DNA of 64,000 nucleotides, taken from positions 62,001-126,000 of the forward strand of contig CAYNSR010000004.1 of NCBI GenBank assembly GCA_964400125.1, written 5' to 3'. Shown here piece by piece: positions 28,302 to 37,602 of this stretch (position 1 is the first letter of the stretch; each line of letters starts with the position of its first letter). A program made the position numbers and the translations under genes. The notes under the pieces were generated by a model. It ran no database searches and was not told the DNA's origin. It worked only from the letters and a program-made list of their open reading frames with translations. Source of the stretch: Micavibrio sp964400125. GTDB lineage: Bacteria > Pseudomonadota > Alphaproteobacteria > Micavibrionales > Micavibrionaceae.

Positions 28302-28724
28302 ATGGCCATCGAACAAACCTTCTCCATCCTGAAACCGGATGCTGTCCGCCGCAATCTGACCGGTGCGATCAATGACCGTTTCGAGAAAGCCGGCCTGCGC
28401 ATCGTGGCCCAGAAACGCATTCAGATGACAGAGACTCAGGCTCAGAAATTCTACGAAGTGCACAAGGAGCGCCCCTTTTATGGCGATCTGGTCAAATTCA
28501 TGATCTCCGGTCCTGTCGTGGTCCAGGTTCTGGAGGGTGAAAATGCCGTCGCTAAAAACCGCGAGGTCATGGGCGCTACCAATCCGGCGAACGCTGCTGA
28601 GGGCACGATCCGCAAGGATTTTGCCGAAAGCATCGAGGCCAATTCCGTGCACGGTTCGGATTCTGCGGAAAATGCGGCGATTGAAATCGCCTTCTTTTTC
28701 AGCGGTTGCGAGATCGTCGGTTAA
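28302..28724 (+). CDS. ndk: Nucleoside diphosphate kinase
   Basis: Ndk equilibrates nucleoside di- and triphosphates through a phosphohistidine. The 140-residue protein is full length: ERTFSILKPDAV-like start (TFSILKPDAVRRN), VMGATNPANAAEGTIRKDF and the active-site histidine in NSVHGSDS. GAGGAT precedes the ATG. The 3' end overlaps the convergent hybrid kinase gene by 4 bp. Confidence 0.97.
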   Translation: MAIEQTFSILKPDAVRRNLTGAINDRFEKAGLRIVAQKRIQMTETQAQKFYEVHKERPFYGDLVKFMISGPVVVQVLEGENAVAKNREVMGATNPANAAEGTIRKDFAESIEANSVHGSDSAENAAIEIAFFFSGCEIVG

Positions 28725-31700
28725 GACCTGATCCAGGAATGGATTTCCTGCTTGGCGCGGCTGTTCGTCTCCGGCAGGGCATCAATGATTTCGGCGAGGC
28801 CGTCGAGGGATTTTTCCTTGGCGGCCTTTTCGATGATGCTGCCGATTTCACTGAGCTGTCGTAGACCGAAATTGCCGCACATTCCTTTAAGTTCATGTCC
28901 GCGCACGGTCAGCGTTTCGGCATCGCCCTGTGAAATTGCCTGTTGCAGGGCGTCGATGATTTCATCGGCCTTGCTGGTCAGGCTGTCGATCATATCCTGC
29001 AGGTCTGCCGGTTTCATGCTTTTCTTCAGATCGTTCAGCATGGCGTGGTCGAAAACCATGCTGCCCGCGGTGGAGTCGGATACTTCGATGGCCCGGGCGA
29101 AGGAATCCTCATCGAGGTCCTCATCCCGCAGGCCAAAATCTTCGGGGATTGAAAGGCTGTTTTCCTGTGACAATTCGGACATGGCGAAAACCCGCAACGG
29201 CGATACATTGGCGTTATGATCGGGACTATCCTGTTCTTCGTCAGCGTCCATATTTTTACCCGTGTCTTTTTGTTTATCCTCTATCCCGTCATCATCCCGC
29301 AGCCCGGGAAGAGGGGTATCTTCCGGTGGCAGTGCTGCGGGCGGCAGCGCGGAGACAATTTTGGTTTCCTGCGGTGCCGATTTCAGTGTTGTCCTGTCCC
29401 CGAGTTCCACGGGGTTGTCGAGCGCGGATTTCAAAACTTTTTCGATTTGCAATTTAAGTTTTTCCGGATCGATCGGCTTTGCCAGATGCCCGTTCATATT
29501 TGCCGCGTAGCATGCGCGCACATCTTCGTCACGAACATGGCCGGTCATGGCAATCACCGGGATGGTGGCTTTTGCGTCGTCGGGCAGGCTGCGGATGGCG
29601 CGGGTTGCGCCCATCCCTGAAATGCCGGGAAGTTCGATATCCATGAAGGCCATGTCGATATCGAACGCTTTCACTTTTTCAATCGCTTCTTCCCCGGACC
29701 CTGCCAGAACGGGCTGGTGGCCAAGACGTCCGACGAATTCCTTCAAGAGTTTCTGGTTGACCTCGTTGTCATCGACGCACAGGATTGTCAGGACTTTTTC
29801 CGGTCTTGATCCTGCGCCGCGACCGATCGCGGCAGTACCGGATTCGGAGACCTGATCGGCCTGACCTTCTTCCAGCGCAATCGTGTAGTAGAATGTGCTT
29901 CCCTCGCCTTCGGTGCTGTCGATCAGAATTTCGCCGCCCATTGCTTCGATCAGGCGCTGGCATATCGTCAGGCCAAGGCCAGTGCCGCCGTATTTCCGGG
30001 TGATGCTGGAATCGGCCTGCGAGAACGGGTTGAAGAGATTTTTTTGGGCGTCCTTGGATATGCCGATCCCCGTATCACGGATGGAAAAGGTCAGTCTGGC
30101 CATGCCTTTTTGTGACACACCCTCCCAGTTGGTGCGTTTCAGGCTAAGCGTTACGCCGCCTTCAGATGTGAATTTCAGGGCGTTTCCGGTGAGGTTGAGC
30201 AAAACCTGCCGCAGGCGCACAGGATCGCCGCGCACATAGCGGGGGATATCCGGCCCTAGTTCAGCGCGCAGGAAAATGCCTTTTTGCGTCGCGTGCGCGG
30301 ACATCAGCGTAATGATGTCGTTGATCAGGCGCGGAAGATCGAAATCGATTACTTCCAGATCAAGATTTCCGCTTTCGATTTTTTCGAAATCGAGAATGTC
30401 GTTCAGCAGGGCAAGCATGGCGTCACCGGAATCCTGAATGGTGCGGGCATAATCGCGCTGGTCTTTGTTCAATTGGGTTTCGAGCAAAAGCCGGACCATG
30501 CCCATGACGCCGGACATCGGGGTTCTGATTTCATGGCTGATAACGGCGAGGAAGGCGGATTTGGCGCGGTTGGCCATATCGGCATTCTCTTTTGCCTTGC
30601 GCATGGCTTCGTTCTGTTCGATTTCACGGTCGCGCAGATCTTGCAACATCTGGCGTTCGTGTTCGATCACCCGCAGGAGCCTTGTGTTCTCCGCACCGTC
30701 CTTGGCCTGACGGATGCGTGATATGCTTTCTGCATCCTCTCCGGCTACGTTTTCCGTTTTCTCCGAGTCCTGATGCATCAGCCATTGGCGGAGGAATACC
30801 GCGCCGCTGAGGACGGGGATCTGTATCAGGAGTGCAATCCAGTAAGATCCTGCGACGATCGATGTCGCAGGCAAAATACCGGCCAGCGCAAGAATGGAAA
30901 CGGCAGCGCCGCAGAACAGGATAAACCATCCGACGGCAAAAAATCCGGCAGCGGGTTTTCCATGAAAGCGCATGGTGGCAGATATGACCGCTATAACGCC
31001 AAGATTCATCAGTGGGACCAGCGCCAGCAGAAGCGTACGTCCTGTCATGGTATCCGGCAGGACGAAGGCACCGATTGCCGCTGAAAATGCGCTGACGAGC
31101 ATCAGGCTGTAGATGGTCAGGCTGCTGCGGTCTTTATGGTCTTTGATATTCAGGAAAAACTTCGCCAGAAGCAAGGCGCTGACGGACATCAGCATGAACA
31201 GCAGAGGTGTAATTTCGCTTGCAAGTGGAAAGCTGGAATAAATTTCCTGATCCTGTACCACAAACAAGGCGATTTGCGCACCGAGATACAGGATCACCGG
31301 AAGGGCGATCAACTGGCGGGAAAAAACCAGAAGGCCGCAAAACAGGCCGAGGGCGGCAAGCAGGGTTGCCGGGACAATGGTGGCACGGTTGAAAAATCCG
31401 GATTCCTCCTGCCAGAATGCGTGCTGGGTCATGATTTCCGGGACCAGCGTGACCGGCATCCCTGCTTCTGGAACGATATAGAGAACCATCAGGGCCTGCT
31501 GACCGGGGGCCAGTTCAAAAGGAATGCCCGTGCCGTAAAGCGGCAGGGATTCGCGGGCCGGGGAAATGCCTTTTTTATCGGGCATGGCGTAAAGGGCGTA
31601 ACGTTGCGATAGATGATCGTACAGGAACATCTTTTCCGCTGCGCCGTAGCGGCCATCGGCATGGCCGCCGAGCGACAGAACCCAGTGGCGGTTGATCCGA

Positions 31701-32077
31701 GTGTCGTTCTTCACCGAAAAGATCAGCCATGACGGGACGGGTGCCGCGCCGAGCGAGAGGATCGTTTTGTTGGCGGTGGCCCCCCGTCGTCCGGTCAGGT
31801 GGTTTTCGATCAAGGTGGTGTAATTGACCGCGTTTCTTTCATCGTGGGTGACATAGGTGCGCGGCCCGATTTTCAGCCGATCCTCGCCCTCTTTCAGGAA
31901 AATCAGTCCGGGCAGGACAATCGGTGCCGCGCTTTGTGCTGCGGGTTGTGTTTGCGCCCCGGCAGGAAAGGCCGCGAGAATCCCCCAGACGACCAGCAGC
32001 GCCCCCGTCAGTGCAGGATGGGCGCGGGATGTCCGCTGGGGTATCCTTTTTAAAATATCCTGAAATAACAAAGACAT
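28721..32077 (-). CDS. 7TMR-DISM hybrid histidine kinase (HisKA-HATPase-REC-Hpt)
   Basis: A 1118-residue sensor. After a signal peptide ending near AAFPAGAQ comes a periplasmic beta-rich 7TMR-DISM extracellular domain (to about 220), then seven membrane helices (about 230-440). A linking coiled coil leads to HisKA (phospho-acceptor His near 515 in SHEIRTPMSG), an ATPase domain (GGTGLGLTI), a receiver (VDDNEVNQKL, Asp near 813 in MDIELPG) and a C-terminal Hpt domain (His near 1061 in GHELKGMCGN). All four phosphorelay residues are present, so this is a complete relay needing only a terminal regulator. The start at 32077 fits the signal peptide; an ATG 11 codons earlier is possible. Orphan: no response regulator adjacent. 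Confidence 0.92.
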   Translation of the reverse strand: MSLLFQDILKRIPQRTSRAHPALTGALLVVWGILAAFPAGAQTQPAAQSAAPIVLPGLIFLKEGEDRLKIGPRTYVTHDERNAVNYTTLIENHLTGRRGATANKTILSLGAAPVPSWLIFSVKNDTRINRHWVLSLGGHADGRYGAAEKMFLYDHLSQRYALYAMPDKKGISPARESLPLYGTGIPFELAPGQQALMVLYIVPEAGMPVTLVPEIMTQHAFWQEESGFFNRATIVPATLLAALGLFCGLLVFSRQLIALPVILYLGAQIALFVVQDQEIYSSFPLASEITPLLFMLMSVSALLLAKFFLNIKDHKDRSSLTIYSLMLVSAFSAAIGAFVLPDTMTGRTLLLALVPLMNLGVIAVISATMRFHGKPAAGFFAVGWFILFCGAAVSILALAGILPATSIVAGSYWIALLIQIPVLSGAVFLRQWLMHQDSEKTENVAGEDAESISRIRQAKDGAENTRLLRVIEHERQMLQDLRDREIEQNEAMRKAKENADMANRAKSAFLAVISHEIRTPMSGVMGMVRLLLETQLNKDQRDYARTIQDSGDAMLALLNDILDFEKIESGNLDLEVIDFDLPRLINDIITLMSAHATQKGIFLRAELGPDIPRYVRGDPVRLRQVLLNLTGNALKFTSEGGVTLSLKRTNWEGVSQKGMARLTFSIRDTGIGISKDAQKNLFNPFSQADSSITRKYGGTGLGLTICQRLIEAMGGEILIDSTEGEGSTFYYTIALEEGQADQVSESGTAAIGRGAGSRPEKVLTILCVDDNEVNQKLLKEFVGRLGHQPVLAGSGEEAIEKVKAFDIDMAFMDIELPGISGMGATRAIRSLPDDAKATIPVIAMTGHVRDEDVRACYAANMNGHLAKPIDPEKLKLQIEKVLKSALDNPVELGDRTTLKSAPQETKIVSALPPAALPPEDTPLPGLRDDDGIEDKQKDTGKNMDADEEQDSPDHNANVSPLRVFAMSELSQENSLSIPEDFGLRDEDLDEDSFARAIEVSDSTAGSMVFDHAMLNDLKKSMKPADLQDMIDSLTSKADEIIDALQQAISQGDAETLTVRGHELKGMCGNFGLRQLSEIGSIIEKAAKEKSLDGLAEIIDALPETNSRAKQEIHSWIRS

Positions 32078-32177
32078 AACCTGCCCGTGTCCAAGGGTTA
32101 CAGGTCCCATGATGATGGGAAAAGGTTACGGAATCGTGAAAAGCCCGGACATCGTCATTGTGGGAGGGGCGCGGTCC

Positions 32178-32330
32178 CTAGACCAGAAAAATGGCCATCA
32201 GAATCAGCAAGGCCACAACGGTGATAATGCCGTATTTGGTGAAACGGGTAAAATCCGCCCACATGGCGTGGGCGCGATCGAGTTCTTTCGGGTCTACATA
32301 TGTGTTTACGGAAATGTGATGCGTGTCCAT
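32178..32330 (-). CDS. aa3-type cytochrome c oxidase subunit IV-like protein (nested in-frame start)
   Basis: A 50-residue protein beginning MDTHHISVNTYV and ending with a single membrane helix. AAGGAG (32342-32337 on the minus strand) lies six bases before the ATG, a stronger ribosome site than most in this window. The pattern MWADFTRFTKYG then a Leu/Ile/Val helix is that of the short bacterial aa3 oxidase subunit IV family. No other oxidase gene is in the window. It shares frame and stop codon with the purN frame. Confidence 0.65.
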   Translation of the reverse strand: MDTHHISVNTYVDPKELDRAHAMWADFTRFTKYGIITVVALLILMAIFLV

Positions 32331-32960
32331 GGGGCTCTCCTTGCGCGGCGGGAATGTTGTACCCAAAGCCGTTGTGGGGTTCAAGAGCTTTCGTGCGTAA
32401 AGCGCAACGGCTTCAGGGTAGGCCAGATGCTCCTGTGCGAGGATCCGGGCGCTCAGGCTTTCTTCCGTGTCTTCGGGCAGGATGGCCACATGCCGCTGGG
32501 TCAGGATCGGCCCGGCATCCATTGCCGCGGTAACAATATGGACCGTGCAGCCGGTTTCATGTTGTCCGTCTGCCAGTGCCCGGGCCTGCGGGTGCAACCC
32601 GGGATATTCTGGCAACAAGGAAGGGTGGATGTTTAAAATACGCTCCGTCCAGTTTTTGACAAATGCGGCACTGAGCAGGCGCATGAATCCGGCCAGACAT
32701 ATAAGCTGAACATCATTTTTAATCAAATGGTTATGAATTGCATCTTCAAAGGCGTCTGCATTGGGAAAATTCAGGTGCGGGAGTGTTGCGGTCGGAATCC
32801 CGGCTTGTGCGGCTGTGAGCAGCCCTGGCGCATCGGCACGGTTGGAAACCACCGTTACGATACGGGCCGGATAATCCGGCGTGGCGCAGGCCCGGATCAA
32901 CGCCGCCATGTTGCTGCCGCGCCCCGAGATCAGGATACCAATATTGATCTTGCTGTTCAT
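32178..32960 (-). CDS. purN: Phosphoribosylglycinamide formyltransferase with C-terminal cytochrome oxidase subunit IV-like extension
   Basis: Residues 1 to about 205 are a complete PurN, the formyl-tetrahydrofolate-dependent third step of purine synthesis: ILISGRGSNMAAL, catalytic Asn and His in NIHPSLLPEYPG, and the catalytic Asp in AAMDAGPI. Instead of stopping, the frame continues for 50 residues with one membrane helix (YGIITVVALLILMAIFLV) matching the small subunit IV of bacterial aa3 oxidases. That part also has its own start and Shine-Dalgarno (separate entry). Its ATG overlaps the purM stop by 4 bp. Either a fusion protein or a nested gene lacking an intervening stop. Confidence 0.88.
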   Translation of the reverse strand: MNSKINIGILISGRGSNMAALIRACATPDYPARIVTVVSNRADAPGLLTAAQAGIPTATLPHLNFPNADAFEDAIHNHLIKNDVQLICLAGFMRLLSAAFVKNWTERILNIHPSLLPEYPGLHPQARALADGQHETGCTVHIVTAAMDAGPILTQRHVAILPEDTEESLSARILAQEHLAYPEAVALYARKLLNPTTALGTTFPPRKESPMDTHHISVNTYVDPKELDRAHAMWADFTRFTKYGIITVVALLILMAIFLV

Positions 32961-34039
32961 GCGGGGAGGGCCCAGATTTTTGCCGCACCGGGCAGGGTGA
33001 CAATTTTGTCGGGCCCGTGCGTTACGATGCCAATCCTGCGGATGGATTCGCCGCTTTGTTCAAAATGGGTGATAAGGGCGGTGGTCTGGTCCGGCGAGCA
33101 GATAATCACCATGCCGATCCCGCAGTTCAGCGTCCGGGCCAGTTCGTTCACGCTTAACTGCGCTTTTTGCGCCAGCCAGCCGAAAACCGGGGGCAGGTCC
33201 CATGTGGCGGGGTCGAGGGTGACGGCCGTCCCCTGCGGCAGAATTCGCGGAATGTTTTCCAGCAGGCCGCCGCCAGTGATATGCGCCAGACCGTGAATTT
33301 TCAGGTCCGCTTTCAGCGCACCGAGAACTGGTTTCACATAAAGCCGCGTCGGGGCCAGCAAAATATCCGCCAGACTGCGTGTCGGGTCGAAGGGGGCGGG
33401 GGCGTTAAAATCCAGCCCCTGATCGGCAATGATTTTCCGGATCAGGGAATAACCGTTCGAATGGGGCCCGGAGGAAGCAAGGCCCAGAACTACATCGCCG
33501 GGGGTAATATCGGCACCAGTGATAATGCTGTCGCGTTCGACCGCGCCGACGGTGAACCCGGCCAGATCGTAATCTTCTTTCGCATAATGTCCCGGCATCT
33601 CCGCCGTTTCGCCGCCGATCAGGGCACAGCCCGATTCTGCGCAAGCCCGGGCAATGCCCGCGATGACCCGTTCGGCAATTGTGACGTCAAGTCGGCCGCA
33701 GGCGAAGTAGTCGAGAAAGAACAGTGGCTCTGCGCCCTGAACCACCAGATCGTTGACGCACATGCCAACCAGATCCTGCCCGATCGTGTCGTGGAATCCC
33801 GTGTCGATGGCGATTCGCAGTTTCGTACCAACACCGTCCGTGGAGGAAACCAGCACCGGATCGCGGAAGCCGCAGGATTTCAGGTCGAAGAGCGCCCCAA
33901 ATCCGCCAATATCCTCCATTATACCTATTCTGGAGGTGCGCTTTACATGGGGGCGTATGCGGTCCACAAGGGCGTCGCCAGCCGCGATATCGACTCCGGC
34001 GTCACGATAGGCATCTTTTTCCGGGGGGGAGGCTTTCAT
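32957..34039 (-). CDS. purM: Phosphoribosylformylglycinamidine cyclo-ligase (AIR synthetase)
   Basis: PurM forms 5-aminoimidazole ribotide in purine synthesis. The 360-residue protein shows YRDAGVDIAAGDALV, LVSSTDGVGTKLRIA, LIGGETAEMPGHY and HITGGGLLENIPRIL in order. It overlaps purN by 4 bp (ATGA), giving the common purMN pair, and diverges from the DUF2066 gene with 32 bp between starts. Confidence 0.97.
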   Translation of the reverse strand: MKASPPEKDAYRDAGVDIAAGDALVDRIRPHVKRTSRIGIMEDIGGFGALFDLKSCGFRDPVLVSSTDGVGTKLRIAIDTGFHDTIGQDLVGMCVNDLVVQGAEPLFFLDYFACGRLDVTIAERVIAGIARACAESGCALIGGETAEMPGHYAKEDYDLAGFTVGAVERDSIITGADITPGDVVLGLASSGPHSNGYSLIRKIIADQGLDFNAPAPFDPTRSLADILLAPTRLYVKPVLGALKADLKIHGLAHITGGGLLENIPRILPQGTAVTLDPATWDLPPVFGWLAQKAQLSVNELARTLNCGIGMVIICSPDQTTALITHFEQSGESIRRIGIVTHGPDKIVTLPGAAKIWALPA

Positions 34040-34071
34040 GTTTCGCTCAAAAGTGATGAAATGAGGACGTT

Positions 34072-35232
34072 ATGCTCATCTATAAATGTTTTCGTGTCCT
34101 GCGTACAGTCCTGCTGCTGATTCTGGCGGGCGGATTCGTGCTGGCGTCCCCGGTCCGGGCGGATGATGTGTTTACCGTCAGCGATGTCAAGGTTGATGTC
34201 ACGGCAGAAAATGCGGTCGCCGCGCGGGAGAAGGCCTTCATCGAAGCGCAGGTGCAGGCCTTTACCGCGCTGGCAAGGAAGCTTGTCGGCGATGCGGATT
34301 TTGCCCGTTACAAAGCTCCCGACATTGCCGTGATCTCCGCGATGATCAAGGATTTTGAAATTACCGACGAACGCCTGTCTGCTGTTCGCTATATCGGCAC
34401 CTATACTTTCCGCTTCGAAGGCCGCTCCGTGCGCGATCATTTCAACAGGGGCGGGATGCGGTACAATGATGTCGCCAGCAAGCCGGTTCTGGTCTTGCCG
34501 TTTTATCAATTGCCCGGGCGCACGATTTTGTGGCAGGACGACAACCCGTGGCTGGCTGCGTGGGCCAATGAACGTTCCCCGGCGGGGACACTGGTCCCGA
34601 TCGCGGTGCCGCTCGGGGATATTCGCGATGTTGCCGATATTGGCGATAACGAGGCGCTGACCTATTCCCCGCACGGGCTGAATTCCATTGTATCCCGTTA
34701 TGGCGCGGGAGAGGCCGTTATTCTGGTGGCGGTGCCGGAGACAGGTAACGGCGATGCGCCGGAAGCGGTCAGCATCATGATGTACCGGACGGACACTTAT
34801 GTTCCCCAGCTTGTCCGTACCGTGCGGGTGGAGGCGGCACCCGGAATAACCGGCGCGGCACTGTATGAAAAGGCAGAAAAAATAATCCGCGATGCGATAC
34901 AGTCGGACTGGAAAACACAGATGGTCGTCAATCCGGTTGAGGAGGATAGCACCATTACCGTCCATGTCCGGTTCCAGACGATGCAGCAATGGGTGGAAAC
35001 CCGTCAGGCATTGATGCGTGTGCAGGGGATACTGGACATGAAGGTCCGATCGGTTACCCCGCGTGAGGCGCAGGTGGATCTGCGGTTTGCCGGAGATACC
35101 AATCGCCTGCGGCAAATGATGGCGCAAACCGATCTGGTCCTGAGCCAGCCGCAAATGTACCCCGATGCCTCTTACGGCTATCCGCCTTCAGCCGTTTATT
35201 CGGTGATGTTGAGAAAATATGCTTCCTACTGA
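34072..35232 (+). CDS. DUF2066 exported protein
   Basis: A 386-residue protein with a signal peptide (TVLLLILAGGFVLASPVRA). The mature part begins DDVFTVSDVKVDVTAENAVAAREKAFIEAQVQAF, the typical opening of DUF2066 proteins, and contains ALARKLVG and a later VLPFYQLPGRTILWQDDNPW segment. Its function is not established. It is followed after 22 bp by the AI-2E family gene and then hdaA, an arrangement conserved in many alphaproteobacteria next to purMN. Confidence 0.85.
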   Translation: MLIYKCFRVLRTVLLLILAGGFVLASPVRADDVFTVSDVKVDVTAENAVAAREKAFIEAQVQAFTALARKLVGDADFARYKAPDIAVISAMIKDFEITDERLSAVRYIGTYTFRFEGRSVRDHFNRGGMRYNDVASKPVLVLPFYQLPGRTILWQDDNPWLAAWANERSPAGTLVPIAVPLGDIRDVADIGDNEALTYSPHGLNSIVSRYGAGEAVILVAVPETGNGDAPEAVSIMMYRTDTYVPQLVRTVRVEAAPGITGAALYEKAEKIIRDAIQSDWKTQMVVNPVEEDSTITVHVRFQTMQQWVETRQALMRVQGILDMKVRSVTPREAQVDLRFAGDTNRLRQMMAQTDLVLSQPQMYPDASYGYPPSAVYSVMLRKYASY

Positions 35233-35254
35233 CCCTTAAGAAAGGATCATTTGT

Positions 35255-36364
35255 ATGACCTTGCGCGCGCATGCCCTTTTCTGGCTTTCGGCCACGACCC
35301 TTTTTCTGGGGGCTGTCTGGATTTTGAAAGATATGCTGCTGCCATTTATCGTCGGCCTGGCGATTGCGTATCTGCTGGGCCCGGTCGTGTCACGGATGAT
35401 CCGTGCCGGTGTTCCGCGCAGTCTGGCTGCGATGTCGATCCTGTTATCATTTTTTGCTGTGCTGAGTCTTGTTCTGGCGATGATGATTCCGTTCGTATAC
35501 CGGGAATTGCTGCAACTGGCGCAGGACCTGCCGCGCTATGCCGATCAGGTGCAGGATTATCTGGCACCCTATATCGCATGGTTGCAAAGCACTCTGCCTG
35601 TCGGCGATCTGAGTTCTTTTGAAGATACGCTGCAAAATAATATCGGTCGCGCCTTTCGTTTCGGCGGGACGCTTGTGGTCGGTATTGTTGGCGGCGGCAA
35701 GGCGGTCGGCGGGTTTGCCGCTTTTATCGTGATGACGCCGATTGTGGCCTTTTTCATGATGGAAGAGTGGGTCAGAATTACAAAATGGATCGACGACATG
35801 ATCCCGCGCGGCAGCTATCACACAGTGCGTGATCTTTTGTTGCAGATGGATCGCAAGCTTTCCGGATTCGTCCGGGGGCAGTTGATCGTTTCAGTGGTTC
35901 TGGCGATCGCCTATGCGGTTGCCCTGTCGCTTGCAGGTCTGAAATTCGGCTTTCTTATCGGTCTGATGGCAGGTTTTCTGTCGATTATTCCGCTGGTCGG
36001 GTCGAGTATCGGTTTGATCGTGGCGGTCGCGGTTGCATGGTTCCAGAGCGGCGCATGGGGTTATGTTGGTATAATCGCCGCCATTTTTCTGGTCGGCCAG
36101 TTTATCGAAGGAAACATCATTACCCCGCGTATCATAGGGCAAAGCGTCGGGTTGCACCCGCTGTGGATTTTATTTTCTCTGGTCGCCGGGGGAACGTTGT
36201 TCGGAATTGTCGGGATGTTTCTGGCGGTTCCGGTGGCGGCGGTGATCGGCGTATTGGGGAGCTTTGCCGTATCACAGTACCGCAAGAGCCCCTATTACGG
36301 ACAGGCTATCGTCTATATGCCGGAGGAAAAACCCGATGCGGGGGGCGCGCCCAATGTCGTATGA
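35255..36364 (+). CDS. AI-2E family (PerM-like) membrane protein
   Basis: A 369-residue polytopic protein with about seven to eight membrane helices. Family landmarks: an N-terminal helix pair ending in IAYLLGPVVSRM, a soluble middle part (QDLPRYADQVQDYLAPYIAWL), then GLMAGFLSIIPLVGSSIGL and VGQFIEGNIITPRIIGQSVGLHPLW. Members export small molecules or ions; substrate unknown. AAGAAAGGA precedes the ATG. The 3' end overlaps hdaA by 11 bp. Confidence 0.9.
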   Translation: MTLRAHALFWLSATTLFLGAVWILKDMLLPFIVGLAIAYLLGPVVSRMIRAGVPRSLAAMSILLSFFAVLSLVLAMMIPFVYRELLQLAQDLPRYADQVQDYLAPYIAWLQSTLPVGDLSSFEDTLQNNIGRAFRFGGTLVVGIVGGGKAVGGFAAFIVMTPIVAFFMMEEWVRITKWIDDMIPRGSYHTVRDLLLQMDRKLSGFVRGQLIVSVVLAIAYAVALSLAGLKFGFLIGLMAGFLSIIPLVGSSIGLIVAVAVAWFQSGAWGYVGIIAAIFLVGQFIEGNIITPRIIGQSVGLHPLWILFSLVAGGTLFGIVGMFLAVPVAAVIGVLGSFAVSQYRKSPYYGQAIVYMPEEKPDAGGAPNVV

Positions 36365-37046
36365 TCCGGCGCGCCAGATTCCGCTTGATCTTGGCTACCG
36401 CACGGCGCTGGGGCGTGAGGATTTTCTTGTTGCGCCCTGCAATCGGGATGCCGTCGGGTGGATTGACCGCTGGCCGGACTGGCCTGCGCCCGTGCTGGTC
36501 CTGCATGGGTTGCCCGCCAGCGGAAAAACTCATCTGGCTGCGGTCTGGAGCGAACATACGGGGGCGTTATGGGTGGATGCTTCGGAACTGGCGGCGCAGG
36601 ATGCGGAAGCGCTTTCCAGCGGTGCGGATCATCTGGTGATCGATCATCTCGATCCGTGGATCGGCGATCTGGCGGCGGAGACGACCTTGTTCCACTTGTA
36701 CAACATGATGAAGGAACGCGGGACATCGTTGATGCTGACCATGCGCGCCGCGCCGGGGCAGGTCTCCTTTGCCTTGCCTGATTTGTCGTCACGCCTGCGC
36801 GCCGCGCCTGCGGTGGCGATCGACCCGCCGGATGATATGTTGCTGGCGGCGGTTTTTGTCAAATTGTTCAATGATCGGCAATTGCAGGTCGGAGCCGATG
36901 TGATTGCCTATGTCCTGCCGCGTATGGAGAGGTCCTTCGCTGCGGTACGTGATATTGTCGACCGGGCGGATCGTCTGGCGCTGGAGGAAAAGCGCAGCAT
37001 ATCCGTACCGTTGATGCGGCAGGTCCTGTCTACGTCGCAGGATTGA
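36354..37046 (+). CDS. hdaA: HdaA, DnaA-related regulator of replication initiation
   Basis: A 230-residue AAA+ protein related to DnaA domain III. The N-terminus carries a sliding-clamp-binding motif (QIPLDLG), followed by LGREDFLVAPCN, a Walker A loop GLPASGKTHL, and a C-terminal lid region (MERSFAAVRDIVDRADRLAL). HdaA promotes hydrolysis of DnaA-bound ATP at the replication clamp. The ATG inside the end of the AI-2E gene is chosen because the clamp motif follows at once. Convergent with sixA, overlapping it by 17 bp. Confidence 0.9.
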   Translation: MSYDPARQIPLDLGYRTALGREDFLVAPCNRDAVGWIDRWPDWPAPVLVLHGLPASGKTHLAAVWSEHTGALWVDASELAAQDAEALSSGADHLVIDHLDPWIGDLAAETTLFHLYNMMKERGTSLMLTMRAAPGQVSFALPDLSSRLRAAPAVAIDPPDDMLLAAVFVKLFNDRQLQVGADVIAYVLPRMERSFAAVRDIVDRADRLALEEKRSISVPLMRQVLSTSQD

Positions 37047-37551
37047 AATCCCTGCCCGGCACGAGAAGATCTTCGAGATCGTTCTGGTTCGGCGTCAGCG
37101 TCGCCCAGCCGTCGATCGGGCAATCCAGAACTGTCATCGTGCATTCCCTGTATTCGATATTCAGACGCGATACGATCTCGCCCGGCCCCATTCCCATCAG
37201 GAATTTCCCGAGCCCGTGGATAGACGGATTGTGGGAGACCAGCAAGACGCTGTGGTAGTTGCTGTCGACTTGCTTCAGCATTTCATAAAGCTGCCCGATG
37301 GATGTGTAATAGGCGGTCGATGGGTAAATCGCCGGAATATCTCCAATGACCTCAGTGATTTTTTGCAAGGTCTGCCGGGTGCGCCGTGCCGGGGAACAGA
37401 TGACGAAGTCGGGAATATATCCCCGGTCCTGCATCAACCCGGCCAGCGCCGTTGCCGCCGCGATCCCTTCCCGCGTCAGCGGGCGGTGACGGTCTTCGGT
37501 ATTGTGTGCCGATGCTGCCTGAGCATGGCGAAGTAGGAATAACCTGCGCAT
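37030..37551 (-). CDS. sixA: SixA-type phosphohistidine phosphatase
   Basis: A 173-residue histidine-phosphatase superfamily protein: LFLLRHAQAA (RH motif), the second arginine in CSPARRTRQTL, and the second catalytic histidine in LLVSHNPSIHGL. SixA removes phosphate from phosphohistidines of HPt domains or phosphotransferase proteins. In this window an Hpt-containing hybrid kinase could be a substrate, but that link is speculative. In many relatives this position, between hdaA and rnd, holds ppk/ppx instead. Confidence 0.88.
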   Translation of the reverse strand: MRRLFLLRHAQAASAHNTEDRHRPLTREGIAAATALAGLMQDRGYIPDFVICSPARRTRQTLQKITEVIGDIPAIYPSTAYYTSIGQLYEMLKQVDSNYHSVLLVSHNPSIHGLGKFLMGMGPGEIVSRLNIEYRECTMTVLDCPIDGWATLTPNQNDLEDLLVPGRDFNPAT

Positions 37552-37602
37552 CTCTTCAGGATAAACCCGATTGACGGAAAAGAGAACACCTGTATGGCAG
37601 GA

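Noticed and set aside
34036..35154. Open frame of 372 codons opposite the DUF2066 gene
   Set aside because: Antisense shadow; the DUF2066 frame has a signal peptide, family motifs and conserved context.
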